DNA of 64,000 nt from Stomoxys calcitrans (taxonomy: Eukaryota > Arthropoda > Insecta > Diptera > Muscidae), in NCBI RefSeq assembly GCF_963082655.1, contig NC_081554.1, positions 54,994,498 through 55,058,497 on the forward strand. The letters are read 5' to 3'. How positions within the stretch are numbered: the first letter of the stretch is position 1; each line of letters opens with the position of its first letter. The notes below the pieces were generated by a model that saw nothing but the letters and a program-made list of their open reading frames with translations, did no database searches and was not told where the DNA came from. Shown piece by piece: positions 44,691-56,740 of the stretch. Position numbers and translations under genes: made by a program.

Positions 44691-45711
44691 CCCCACCCTT
44701 GACGCTGAGTTCAACAACAACAACCCATGCCGCAAGAGTAGGTCATTGGATGCGCCTCTCCATGAAGTGATATGAGAGTTAGAGTCATCTCTTCAACTGA
44801 AGGATTGCGTGATGGCGGCCCTCCTGAATATCGAGGGGATATTTAACAACGAGGGGATATGGGGGTTAGTGACCACCTTAGACTGCAAGGGGTCGCGCAG
44901 AATATCTACCAAACCAGACTTGGGGTAGAAGAGTGGTCAGAAGGCGAGTGACAAGGGGAAACCCTCAAAAGGTGAGGGTGTTCTCGCCGATTCTCTAGAC
45001 TATCCTGATAATCGAAGTCCTATTGGATCTCAACAAGGATGGTAAGAATTTCTCTTCCACGAGTCGTATGTGCGTATGCTACTAATCGCCGTTTAGCAAG
45101 ATCAAGGAAAGGGCACGGAGGTGATTACCGAAATGGGCAATCCTATGGCAACTGGTTGTACGTACCGGATTAACCCGATGGAGTACTTCATCGGCAAGGG
45201 CTGCCACCTCGGTGTACAACACATTGCTACAAGAACAACAACCGCAATGGGCTACAAGAGGAATGGCAAGAAATTAGTCACACATCAAGTTCTGCTACCG
45301 ACGATCCGCGATATAAGGGAAAGGTCACTGTTCAGTTGGTCTACAGGGTGTGGGTTGAGGATACACTTTGGATATGAAAGCTGAGGTCCATACTCAGAAC
45401 TGTAGCAACAAAGTTGCGCTCAGACTGAGGGAGCTCGGCCTCAGTTCCCATCGGAACTATAGTGACGGAGGGTAGACTGACGAAGGTCTTGGACTACCTG
45501 GTGAAGAAAACGATTCGAGCTAAGATCTTCTGAATTCGCCTTCGAGATTCGAGAGGATTGGGAGACGGATGATGTGTTTGAGCAAAAGGAATATGAATGA
45601 AGAAGCCGAGGGACACTGTATGCTTTCTACTCCTTTAGGGGATGTTTGATAGTAAGTGGGAAGATAACTGGAAGTACACGATCACTTCTACCCACACCAC
45701 TTCTACTAAAA
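44691..45711 (+). pseudogene. Decayed non-LTR remnant ending in a CAA-rich 3' tail
   Basis: The segment around 45160-45245 (ACGTACCGGATTAACCCGAT; CATCGGCAAGGGCTGCC; CATTGCTACAAGAACAACA) recurs at 62735-62815, where it also ends in CAACAA. Such a shared terminus with CAA repeats looks like a LINE or SINE 3' end. Upstream and downstream frames are too broken to assign. Confidence 0.45.
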
Positions 45712-45990
45712 TTCACATGAACATTTCACTAAGGAACAGGCGATACTTCTCTCATATCAATGAGTGCAGTCCGATTAAAGTTTAAGCTCCTTCTTTTTTA
45801 TGTCTAGTCTGAACGGGTTGCCGTACAGCGACACCACTTGGTAGCGAAGTTTTAACATGGCAGAAAACCACGAAAATGTAGCCAGTATTAGTAAGGGTAC
45901 CGCAACCACCGATGAAAGCTTTTCTGATGTTCACGCTGGGATTTGAACTCAGTCTTTCGACGCCATGCTAACCTTTGCGCTACGGTGGTG
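45712..45990 (-). mobile_element. tRNA-derived SINE, diverged copy
   Basis: Tail CATGAACATTTCACTAAGGA and CTCATATCAATGAGTGCAG, body CCGCAACCACCGATG, reverse B box GGGATTTGAACTCAG, and head GCGCTACGGTGGTGTCCC. Confidence 0.7.
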
Positions 45991-46550
45991 TCCCGCGGGG
46001 AGGGTTTTGAATGTTGGATACGAAAGTTTTTGAGGACAATACTCGGAAGTGTGCCGCCAAAGTTGTGCTCAGGCTAATAGTACCCGGCTTGCTAAAGGAG
46101 GACGGGAATGACCATAGTTCCATACTGTTCCAAACTGGGAGGGTAGAACTAGGAGCCTTGGATTATCTGGCACTGGGACCGATTTGGCATAAAATCTTCA
46201 ATATTCGTTTTCTCGGAAGAGAGGATTGGTAGACGAAGGCTGGGTCTGAAGAAGATAATACCATCAGATGGATTCAGGGAAAGGATTGGAGACCTACTCC
46301 GACTCACTTAATATAGGCATGTCGCGCAGATTGTCGAACGAGCAAATGGTCTTTAAGCAGAAGACGAAAGTCGCAAGGAAATAACAGTGGAAGGGATTTA
46401 CCGCCTTAGAAACTCAGGGTTTATATGGACAATGCGGTGGACCTTTTAGGCCTTGGATTCGAGAAGGGTGACTTAAAAGTGCGTGGCGGAATGTAAGGAA
46501 TTCCTGAGTAAACTCCAGGCTCATGGCATAGTGCTGCCTTGGATTCCCGG
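45991..46550. other. Unassigned decayed sequence
   Basis: Probably old retroelement sequence between the SINE and the inverted repeat. No domain recognised. Confidence 0.35.
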
Positions 46551-46883
46551 CTACGATAGTATTTTGGGATATGAGATGGCGTACTAACGGGTTATCATCC
46601 ACGGAGAGCGAGCCAGTCGCCGGTCTTGCATGCGTGTCACTTGTCGAACTATTGAACAAAGAAGAGGAAATGTCCAGTGCGGAGTCGGTGGCTATGTGGA
46701 TTGATGGCAAAACCACTAAACTTGCCACCAATCCACCTAGCCACCGACTCCGCACTGGCCATTCCCTCTATTTTGTTCAATAGTTCGACAAGTGACACGC
46801 ATGCAAGACCGGCGACTGGCTCGCTCTCCGTAGATGATAAGCCGTTCGTACGCTTTCTAATATCTCAGAGAACTATCGTAGCA
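46551..46883. repeat. Long inverted repeat, ~160-bp arms
   Basis: The left arm at about 46551-46710 (CTACGATAGT ... GGAGAGCGAGCCAGTCGCCG ... CAGTGCGGAGTCGGTGGCT) is matched in reverse at about 46721-46883 with few mismatches and a ~10-base loop. A further partial direct copy of the arm end (CCGACTCCGCAC ... CCATTCCCT) follows near 46910. The complementary arms give similar open frames on both strands, which are not genes. Confidence 0.8.
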
Positions 46884-46959
46884 GGGATAGTGGTTTTGTC
46901 ACCAATGTACCGACTCCGCACAGACCATTCCCTTTACTTTGATCGACCAATTCTTCAAT

Positions 46960-48590
46960 ATGTGTAGAAGATTCAAAGTAAAAGGATTCTAAGTATAAAT
47001 CGTTATATTTACGACATTTATTATTATTCACATTTCAAAGAAGCAACGCCAACAAAAGTCAGCTGGCCAACGCCTTTTCTAGAACGTGATCGACTTGGTT
47101 GTCTGCTTGTTAAAAAAAACTGACATTACTTCTATTGTTTTAACTGCACGACCTTAACATTTCCCCCACAATATTAGTAGGCAATATTTACACTAAATTC
47201 CCTGGCCTGTCAAAACAATGCGGAACCAACTCAAATACCACGTTGTAAATTTCCCGGTTACTCATAGAGAAATTACCCAGGTACAATTACAACAAACCAC
47301 CAAGAGAATAACTGTTTAAACTACCCACAAACTACCCACTTTGTAACTTGTTTAACTTGACATTCGAATGCATATTTATTTTCCAATTGATTGATTAATT
47401 TTTTATCATTTTATTACGTTCCGTTACTAATCTTTTTTGATTTTGTTGTCCAAAGCCGCTGCAGTAAATAAATCAGATTAACACACACATTGAATTTGTT
47501 ATTACAGTTTAATTCTTCCGCACTTGCATTTGAAAATTGGTACACACACAAAAATAGGCAACACTGTTTTCCGTCACTTGAGACAACTATGACAGCGCAA
47601 ATCATCAACTCAGCAATACTGTCAAAAAGAGGCATACGCACGCAATGAGAGAGTAAGAATATATACAGAGAGCATTCGGTTATATGGAGGTTATATTTCT
47701 TTTGGCGCCAAAATGAAATCAAAACACGGAAATAGAACCGTTAGCAGCAGTTCGTACGTACGTTTGCTCGTTCCAGTAAGTGCGATTGTTAGACCGAAAG
47801 GCGAACAAGCGAATACCATGAAACCCGAGGTGATCCAATCAAATCAAATTTCAAACTAAACAAAACAAATAAATACTACGCCATATAGATGTGAGCGAAT
47901 GAGTGAGTGGCGGCTAAGCACGCGCTGCCAGTAAACAAACAACCGTTAACTGCGACAATTTACGATAAAATGAGAAGAGGCAAAATGAAATGTTTTTACT
48001 ATGAGTAAGGTAGGTAGGCACGTACATATGTGTGTTGTTGCTTGCTTGCTTGTTTGCTCGTACTTACTTACAAAATAATGCAACAGAAACAACAACTACA
48101 AACGCAATGGTAGAAATATGTGTGTGTTTTCAATAACAAACCAGTCAGCTTTTTGGGGACAGCTCTGTGGTTGAATTGTTGGGCTCTCATAATATTCAAG
48201 AGAGTTGTTTTGATGTAAATATATATGGCTTCATGCGTGCGAAAGAGAGAGAGAGAGAGTTAGTATGGTAGCTTAAATTGTCAGTCGGTCAACCAAAGCT
48301 GTTATATTTATTATGTTGTATGAAGACAGATAGGCCCCCAAAGCAACGACTTGATTTTACTACACCTCTGCATTCATACAGAGGTAGAGGTGATATGCTA
48401 GAGCGCTGAGCTGTATTTTATAGCAACAACACAAAGCATAAATAGTTTGTTCATTGAGGTGTTTTATTAGGCACTATCTCAAACAAAGGAGCAATATAGG
48501 TGCAAGATGGGGCACATTGGGAGAAATATGGATGAAATAGTGTTGAAATATGAAAGTTGATAAGATTTTTAAGATAATAAAAACTTTTTG
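46960..48590. other. Low-repeat stretch, possible promoter/5' exon region
   Basis: Compared with its surroundings this is low in recognised repeats. It contains a GA run near 48250, an initiator-like TCAGTC near 48280, and a strong 5' splice-site match GTAAGT at about 47777 after an open stretch beginning ATG at 47713. No confident gene model can be built. Confidence 0.35.
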
Positions 48591-48649
48591 TTAATAAGAC
48601 GCTTATTTCAGGAGTTAAAAGCAATTTTGAGAGAAAAATTTGGAGAAAA

Positions 48650-48997
48650 CAAAGAATTGCGTTTAGAAATTAGCCTTTTAAGGACTCAAATTGTCGGCTT
48701 CTATAGGAGCTACATACCTATATCATCTTGTGAACTGATAAAGGCCGTATTTGCCATGCATGTTATAGGTTATAACAAAAGTCAGCATGTTAAATTTCAG
48801 CCAAATTTGTGAATAAAAAAGCCCCTCTGGTATTGAAGAAGAAGTTCGGTATATATGACCGCTGCAGCAGCTTATGTACCGTACATGGCTTGGATATTAG
48901 AACGGATTATATGATGTTCTATAACCCATGCCAAAATTCAAAAAAAAAAAATGTTATGTCTCCAAAGGAGGTCAATTTGGTTATTGCAAATTGCAAG
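48650..48997. repeat. mini-me-like fragment
   Basis: Degenerate units: CTATAGGAGCTACATACC, AGCATGTTAAATTTCAGCC and GGTATATATGACCGCTGC resemble the internal repeats of the 14-kb element. Ends are not defined. Confidence 0.45.
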
Positions 48998-49175
48998 TTT
49001 GCCCATGAACATTCATTAAAGAATAGGAGCAAACATTTCACATATCAATGAGTGATATCCGATTTAAGTTTAGGTTCAATGATAAGGGACCTTCCCTTTT
49101 TTATGGCTGAGTCTGAACGTCGTGCTGCAGTGCATCACCTCTTTGGGGAGAAGTTTTTACTACAAAAGCCCATTT
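48998..49175 (-). mobile_element. SINE tail half
   Basis: GCCCATGAACATTCATTAAA, TCACATATCAATGAGTG, and CTTTGGGGAGAAGTTTTTAC. The head with the pol III boxes is missing. Confidence 0.65.
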
Positions 49176-49341
49176 TAGTCTATCCATGAAAAAGATTCAT
49201 TTGTGCGGTGAGCCTTACTTAAGTGAAAGTGAGCATCGTTTTAATGGACAGACGGACATATACATACATACACATTTACATTAAATATCATGCCTATCAA
49301 CCCATTAATCAATTAAAAAAAATAATCAAGAATAGATTTGT

Positions 49342-49711
49342 CTTAGAAAAATTCTAGCTCGAATAAGAAAATAGGTATCCTGATGAAATTTGGATTAACG
49401 TAAAGTAGACGAATGAAACTTGCTACAAAAATTTTGTCTGCCAGAAAGTTAAAGTTTGCGCCTATAGAGGGCGCAATTATCATCCGATTGGCCCAAAATT
49501 TTGTACAATGAATTCTATTATGACGTCTTAGAAAAATTCTAGCTCGTGTAAGGAAATAGGTATCCTAATGAAATTTTGATTAACGTAAAGTAGACGAATG
49601 AAACTTGTTACAAAAATTTTTTCTGCCAGAAAGTTAAAGTTTGCGCCTATAGAGGGCGCAATTATCATCCGATAGGCCTAAAATTTTGTACAATGATTTC
49701 TATTATGATTT
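49342..49711. repeat. 185-bp tandem duplication
   Basis: CTTAGAAAAATTCTAGCTCG occurs at 49342 and 49527. The units share TTAACGTAAAGTAGACGAAT and GCGCCTATAGAGGGCGCAAT and differ at a few positions. Confidence 0.8.
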
Positions 49712-49787
49712 CCAACTAAATTTTTTAAATTTGGTTTTATTCGGCCTGTGCATTAATATTGCTTCTATATAAATCAATCGCCTGATT

Positions 49788-50310
49788 TGTATACCCACCA
49801 CATAGGATGGGGGTATACTAATCTAGTCATTCCATTTGTAACACCTCGTCTAAGACCCCATAAAGTATATATACTTTTAATCGCCTCTACGTTGTGTCTG
49901 CAAGCATACAGCTAGCCGCTTGAAATTTTGAACATATACTTAATATTGATTTAAGTCTTTGGGGATTGCAAATGGGCCATATCGGTTCAGATTGAGATAT
50001 AGCTCCCATATAAACCGATCCCCCGCTTTGATTTCTTGACCCCTTACAAGCCGCAATTTTTGGCCGATTTTGCTGAAATTGAGCATGTAGTGTTTGGGAA
50101 TGACTTTCAACAACTATGCCAAGTACGGTTCAAATCGGTCTTTCACCTAATATAGCTCCCATATAAACCGATCTCCCGATTTGACTTCTTGAGCCCTTAC
50201 AAGACGCAAGTTTTGTCCGATTTGGCTGAAATTGAGCATGTAGTGTTTGGGAATGACTTCCAACAACTGTGCCAAATACGGATCAAACCAGTCTAAAACC
50301 TGATATAGTT
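49788..50310 (+). mobile_element. mini-me/DINE-like element, truncated
   Basis: Starts TATACCCACCACATAGGAT, then CTAATCTAGTCATTCCATTT and CCCATAAAGTATATATAC. The GTCY run is lost. Three internal units follow with TATAGCTCCCATATAAACCG. It ends near a TATCGATA-rich stretch at 50.34 kb. Confidence 0.6.
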
Positions 50311-50394
50311 CTCAGGTGGAGGAAAATTAATGATATTATCGATACTATCGATATTTATATTTAGAAATATCGAAAGTTGTGACTATTGTTAGTT

Positions 50395-50625
50395 TGTCAG
50401 CTCTACTATGCCACTGAACACCAGGGTTTAAACCCCGGCATAAACAGCAATAGTTATCCCCTTTCTAATGGTGTCTACATTTATGAGGTATTCTGACATG
50501 TCAAAACTTCTCTACCAAGCGGTTTCGCTATGCGGCACGCCGTTCGGAATGGCCATAAAAAGGAGGCCCCTTATCATTGAGCTTTAATCGGACTGCACTC
50601 ATTGATATGAGAAAAGTATCACCTT
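50395..50625 (+). mobile_element. tRNA-derived SINE copy
   Basis: B-box-like GGGTTTAAACCCCGGC, body CATGTCAAAACTTCTCTACC and GCGGCACGCCGTTCGGAA, tail AAAAAGGAGGCCCCTTATC and CTGCACTCATTGATATGAG. Confidence 0.7.
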
Positions 50626-51540
50626 AGTAGTAGGCACGAACAGAATGAAAACATTGTTATGAAAGGCATTCGATTTTTGTCGGGATCCTCTGTGTTTCAA
50701 AATAAATGTTAAGGCCTTGTTTCCTAAACTCTTGTATTGGCTCTTGGGTCTTGTTTCCCTCACTAATTCCATGTTTTTCTCTTTGAAAGACTTTCACCAG
50801 GTAACAATCTATTTACTGTTACAAAACGTCCATTTCAGATCCATATCCAATGCTAAGTTAGTTAGTTTTCATGCGATATTTGTTTACTTCTTCAAAATCA
50901 AAGAGCCCCAACATTTTTGTTTTTCCTCTCTCTCTCCCACTTCCTACAAAATCTCCCATTGTGCTAGAGAAAAAGTTTACAATCAAAACAACAAGCCGAA
51001 CCGAAGCAAACGAACGTTTACTACAAAGACGAGCGAATATTATTCATCGTCGTTTGTATGGCATGAATGTCGTCGTCGGCGTTGTAGTCGTCGTCGTCGT
51101 CGTTGCCTTCGTTTGGAGACAATAAACTCATCGTATTTGCGTAGTATTTTGTTTTTTTTTTACTCTGTGGGGCTAGTACAATAAAAAGCAACAACAACGA
51201 CAACACCGCAGAGCACACACCACATAATGCTTAATATTAATCATTTCATTGTTGTTGTTTTTGTCCGGTTTTTGTTTGTTTTTATTTGTAAACAACTTAA
51301 AAATGCGGAATGAAATATAAAAACAGAAAAAATACAACTCGACCACACACTCACACACACACACACACACGCATGGTCACATATGAAATGAGTGAAAAAA
51401 CCCACAACGAGAATATGGCGCGTCTCAATGAAATGTTGAAGTGCGAAATCAAAGTTGGGTGTACAGCAATTAAAACGACCTATGAATTAATTGGACTGAG
51501 CAATAATTAGAAGGGCAATAAACAAAAATCTATGTCACAA
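50626..51540. other. Low-repeat stretch with trinucleotide and CA microsatellites
   Basis: A GTC-rich run lies at about 51068-51106 and a (CA)n run at about 51340-51370. Open frames here arise from these runs. No gene recognised. Confidence 0.45.
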
Positions 51541-52733
51541 AGAAGAAGAAAGTGGTAAAAAATTTGAATGGTGAGAAAGTGTTCTAAAATTTTTAATAGA
51601 CAAAAAGTGGTCTAAAATTTTAATAATCAGAAAGTGGTCTAAAATTTTAATAATCAGAAAGTGGTATAATTTTTGTATTATTAGAAAGAAAATTGGAAGC
51701 CAACAGTTCCAAACACGTGTCTGGTATGTTTATATGGTCGGTCAAAACACATTAATCTGCCACTAAAAGAAAACCTCTGGGACTTTGGTCTATAGCCTGG
51801 GCCATGGTAAGAACCCTATTGGAAGACACATACACAACAAACCAAAAAATCAAGCACGGCGTTGTCAAATTGACACCATTGATTCATAAAAGTGAATCAC
51901 ATACGCAATCAAAGGGTTGATGTTATCGGATCAAGCACAAATGTTCATGAATAAACATGTCTTTGTGAAAGAAACGTTCGAAACTGATCACAGTAGTTCA
52001 CATTCTGACAACGCACACGAATGTCGTATTTAACGCAGATGTCTGCCACCACGACCCAAACCTGCAAGGCCCAAGGGTGCATACAATGCGTCTACCAACG
52101 CCCCCACAAGTGGTAATTCACACATGAGTACCAATTAGATTCCACGTATTAGACGTGTTCACCTCCTTGGTTAGGAGCGGAGCACTACTTAAAACTCCTT
52201 CCGATCTATGGGCTACGGCACCCGATTGAAAACGCAACTCCACGCCGAGCTTATGCTCTACCCGCGATTTGGGTAAAAATCACAGCCACCACGTTGCTCC
52301 CTAATGGGGTGTCAACATTGCCAAGCTGGCACCAAAGTTCCAGGGGCTCCTGACACCCGTGGTACCAGATTAAAGTCACCGATTAGAGTTCGTAGCCTAA
52401 AAAGACTACTACCAGTTGAACCTCAAACAGTTCCGGACTGGTCACCTGGAAGAAAGGAATCGCCCTAAGCCGATCTAAAGCCAGCATACGAAATTAAGCA
52501 CCAAAAACCATATACACCAGCACGATATACACAAACAGGACACGGCAGCCCTCACGGACTACGCCACACATATCCGCTCCAACATGGGAATCACAATCAA
52601 CGCGGCCACCCTCACGGATGGCCGAAAACAACCACAATAGCTACGGGAAACAACGATGGGCAAACGCCGCAGCATCAACATGGGCAAGGCTGGTGCCATG
52701 CGCAGCACTAAATCAACACCTCCTTATAGATAA
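51541..52733. other. Sequence downstream of the R1-like ORF
   Basis: Begins with short AGAAAGTGGTCTAAAATTTT tandem copies (51565-51690). The remainder lies immediately 3' of the R1-like stop codon and may include its 3' UTR. No protein domain found. Confidence 0.35.
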
Positions 52734-54790
52734 CTAGCGTGTATTCATGTCTCCACTAAGTCTTGTCCGTCTCCTAAGAAATACTTCCCTGGAAAAGGTG
52801 GCCAGCCTTGCAACAGTCGTCTCGTCTTCAATCCACGCTGCCTCGCTAATCCCCACCAAGCCTAAATCTCTAATGTCTGCATAGTACGGGCATTCCGTCA
52901 GTACATGCCTCCAGTCCTCAGGTCTCCCACGGTCGCACAGATCAGTCGCAAGTTCCTTTGATGCAAGAATTCATTAAAGGAAGCATGTTCCGTCAGTATG
53001 AAGCCCAGACTTAGGCCGAAACCAAAGTCTGGGCGTTCTCGTACGAACTTCGCGTCACAAAAAAATTAGTCAGTCACATGGCCATTGTCACTGTTCGTCC
53101 ATCTAGTTTTCCACCTATCATCAAGTCGCTCCAAAAGGAGTGCCTTGAGACGCCTAATATCCCGATCTGCAAGCTCAGAAGCAGTGATCCAATCCTCACA
53201 TACTAATGGAATTGCCTTTTTCACACTGCACAGAACTGCCATGTAACTCACGATTAAATCAAGCGGGGCGCGCCAAACAATAGTGCATCTGTCGAAACAG
53301 TCCTACACACAAGTCAGCATTGCTACCCTCTGACAAGAGAGGATCTTCTTTCGTCCTAGGACTGTCGTAGCAATTTTATGCCATACAGGCGCTCCATAAG
53401 ATGCGCAAGCAACAAATAGACCACCATATATGGACCGAACAGCGCGACGACTAAGACCCCAATTGCTTCTCAGAACACGCTTAACCATTCCGGCTACTCC
53501 AGTCATCTTTTCCTTCACCCGATCCAAATGGACCAGGAAACCCATTCTCTGTGAAACAGTCACTCCCAGATATTTTACGAGCGCTAGATTCTTGATGCAA
53601 GCTCCACCAGATCGAATCGTGGGTGGACGATTCGGCGACAAGATGCCCTTGAGCAAGATTGTCAGGGTTTTGTCCTCTGCGACGTCAACACCAACACCGA
53701 TCGCTCTATTTGCGTACAATGCCCATGGCAAGCTCACCGCGAGTTTCACGAATCTCTTTCATGTGTCTGGAATCTCTTTCAACCAGAATGAGCAGGGCAT
53801 CCGCATATACACCGATTTTGAAGGACTCAGCGAGATGTCCCAGCAGACCATCCATCATGAGGTCCCCTATATATGAAGCACAGATGGACTCCTGAGGGCA
53901 GCCACGTTTAATATCCTTCCCAACCGTATCGCTAGCACCAACCACGCAAGCTCTTCTAACACAGAAGTAATTACGCCAGAAAGAAAGTTCCCGACAACCT
54001 ATTTCGCCTAATCTCGTGAGTACACTACGCCATGAAAGGTAATCAAACGCGCCTTTGAAATCGACAAATATGCCAAGGACATATTTGGCGCTCGATTCTC
54101 TCACACAGTTCTGCACTTGGATCTCGGCATCAACAGTGCTCTTTTCCTCCCGAAAGCCGAACAGGTTAAGAGAAGTACCCTCCTCGTAGCCCTCCCTAAA
54201 TCTTGTCACCATTATCCTCTCCAATACTTTTGCAAGCACGGGGAGGAGACTGATGCCCCGATAAGATCTTGAATTGCTCCTCAATCGATCGGGCGATTTC
54301 AGAAGGACTATGACTCGAGCACATTTTCACGTACGAGGGAAATAGGCCACTTCGACACATCGTGTGAGGATCAACACGACTTGGTCCGGTATAGCCTTCC
54401 CGATGCTATTCCACATCTACCCAGTCGTACCGACCATGCCAGATGACTTCCCGTTTCTAAGCCGGCAGACACTGTGCACTATCGCGACCCTTTCCAGACT
54501 TGGAGGAGGCACGATCATCCCCACACTGGGAGCCTACTCGAGGTCATCCGCATCGGGAAAGAACGTTCCCATTAACATTCTAGCATAGTCGTTCCAAGAA
54601 GTCAACACATCTTGAACATCTTGTATTGCTCCTCAATCGATCGGGCGATTTCAGCAGGACTACGACTCGAGCACATTTCCACGTACGAGGGAAATAAGCC
54701 ACTTCGACACATCGTGTGAGGATCAAATCGACATGGTCAGGTATAGCCTTCCAGATGCTATTCCACATTTACCCAGTCTTACCGTCCATG
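52734..54790 (-). pseudogene. R1-like non-LTR retrotransposon, RT and C-terminal region
   Basis: Minus-strand frames in order. 54580-54768 is the N-terminal RT flank (IPDHVDLILTRCVEVAYFPR). 53706-54284 is the RT core with YRGISLLPVLAKVLERI, motif A KGAFDYLSW, motif B RGCPQ and motif C changed to YADA (GCC for the second Asp codon, about 53797-53810). 53303-53749 is the thumb region. 53066-53251 is followed by RPDFGFGLSLGFIL. The C-terminal zinc knuckle is CDRGRPEDWRHVLTECPYY, and a TAG stop lies at 52734-52736. At least one frameshift (about 53740) and one internal stop break it. R1 elements normally sit in 28S rDNA; no rDNA is visible here, so this is a dispersed relative or dead copy. Confidence 0.8.
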
Positions 54791-55290
54791 CCAAGTGACT
54801 TCCCGTTTCTAAGCCGGCAGACACTGTCCACTATCGCGACCCTCTCCAGACTTGGAGGAGGCACGATCATCTCCACACTGGGAGTCTACACGAGGTCATC
54901 CGCATCGGGAAAGAACGTCCCCATTAACATTCTAGCATAGTCGTTCCAAAAAGTCAACACATCTTGAACATCTTGTATTGCTCCTCAATCGATCGGGCGA
55001 TTTCAGAAGGACTACGACTCGAGCACATTTTCACGTACGAGGGAACTAGCCTACATCAACACATCGTGTGAGGATCAACTCGACATGGTCAGGTATAGCC
55101 TTCCAGATGCTATTCCACATCTACCCAGTCATACTGTCCATGCCAGGTAACTTCCCGCTTCTAAGCCGGCAGACACTGTCCACTATCTCGATCCTTTCCA
55201 GACTTGGAGGAGGCACGATCATCCCCACACTGGGAGCCTACTCGAGGTCATCCGCATCGGGAAAGAACGTTCCCATTACCACCGTACCAT
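54276..55290 (-). repeat. 352-bp tandem triplication inside the R1-like element
   Basis: GCTCCTCAATCGATCGGGCG starts at 54276, 54628 and 54980, exactly 352 bp apart. Each unit contains the coding block for the region just before the RT core plus ACGTACGAGGGAA and GGCAGACACTG. Copies differ by scattered substitutions. Confidence 0.9.
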
Positions 55291-55639
55291 TATCTAGCAC
55301 ACTCGTTCCAAGAAGTCAACACATTGGCCCCCACTCTAAAACCGCCCAGGTCACCCTGACTAGAACACTGTTGCCTGCCGCTTAAGAACGGGTAAAGATA
55401 ACTCTTTGAAATGTTGAATGATGAGAGCTGAGGCGTTAACAAGATTATGTGAAAAATTGAAGGCCCGAGATAACCCGACTGCCTCTTGACAGTGACCTGA
55501 ATTTGGTCACCTCGGCATTTCGAAAAATTGTTCGGGCTGTCAAATTTCTATTTGTGGTCGCATTTCCAAAATTTTTTCTAGATAGTGCTGAAGATTTCCT
55601 ACAAAAAAGATTTTAAATATCTCTGATTATTGATCTGGT

Positions 55640-56640
55640 CCGGACGTTCTGAGTTGATCTAGCCATGTCCATCCGTCTGACGAAATCACGATGGCGGTCG
55701 AGCGCGTAAAGCTAGATGCTTGAAATTTTGCACAGTTACTTAATATTGATGTAGGTCGTCAGGATTGCAAATGGGCCATATCGGTTCAGATTTAGCTGAA
55801 GCTCCCATATAAACCAATCTCCCGATATGACTTCTTGAGTCCTTACAAGCCGTAATTTTTGTCCGATTTGGCTGAAATTTGGCATGTAGAGTTTTGTTAA
55901 GTCTTTCAACAAATGTGCCTAGAATGGTCCAAATCGGTCCATAACCTAATATAGCTCCCATGTAAGCCGATCTCCCGATTTTACTTCTTGAGCCCCTACA
56001 AGCCGCAATTTTCGCCCGATTTGGCGAAAATTTAGCATGTGGTGTTCTGTTGTGACTTTCAACAACTGTGCCAAGTACGGTATCAATCGGCCCATAACGT
56101 GATATAGCTTCTATATAAACCGATCTCCCGATTTGATTTCTTGAGCTCTTACAAGCCGCAATTGTTGTCCGATTTGGCTGATATTGAGCATGTGGTGTAT
56201 TGTTATGACTTTCAACAATTGTGCATAGTACGGTCCAAATCGGTCTATAACCTGATATAGCTCCCATATAAACCGATCTCCCGATTTGACTTCTTGAGCC
56301 CCTGGAAGCCTTAATTTTTGTCCGATTTGGCTGAAATTTTGCACGTGGTGTTGTGTTACGACTTCCAACAACTGTGCCAAATATGGTTCAAATCAGTATA
56401 TAACCTGATATAGCTCCCATGTAAACCGGTCCCTCGACCATGGTTGTTCGGTTCCTAGAAGCTTTAATTTTTGCTGGTTTGACAGAAATTTGGTATGTAG
56501 AAAAAATGTCTGTCAAATCAGCAAAAATTAAAGCTTCTAGGAACCGAACAACCCTACGACTAAATTCATTTGTAAAAATTTTTAGCAGAATCCATGGTGG
56601 TGGGTTCCCAAGATTCGGCTCGGCTGAACTTAGCACGCTT
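55640..56640 (+). mobile_element. mini-me/DINE-like element
   Basis: The core begins at GATCTAGCCATGTCC, with a residual GTCY run (CCATCCGTCTGACG). About five ~155-bp units with AACCGATCTCCCGATTTGAC follow. The 3' end carries ATTCGGCTCGGCTGAACTTA then GCACGCTTTTACTCGG, the hairpin-plus-terminus seen in reverse at the left end of the 13.97-kb element. The upstream part of the core is missing. Confidence 0.65.
56442..56553. repeat. 45-bp inverted duplication with 22-bp loop
   Basis: GGTTGTTCGGTTCCTAGAAG ... TTTGACAGA at 56442-56486 is repeated in reverse at 56509-56553 with a single mismatch. The related sequence at 30.84 kb has only one arm, so the second arm is a new inverted copy. Confidence 0.9.
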
Positions 56641-56740
56641 TTACTCGGTGCATTATAACCAGGACTCGAACCCAGGCATTCAGCCTGATAAGGTGAATAT
56701 ACAAAACTATGTGCCTTCGACATAACGGCGATTCGGCATG
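56641..56740 (-). mobile_element. SINE-like tRNA head fragment
   Basis: AGGACTCGAACCCAGGCATT contains a reverse pol III B box (GGTTCGAGTCC). The following sequence ends CTTCGACATAACGGCGA, a possible A-box region. There is no SINE body. Confidence 0.45.

Noticed and set aside
46414..46967. Similar 96-113 codon frames on both strands
   Set aside because: Produced by the long inverted repeat. The same peptide is read from each arm.
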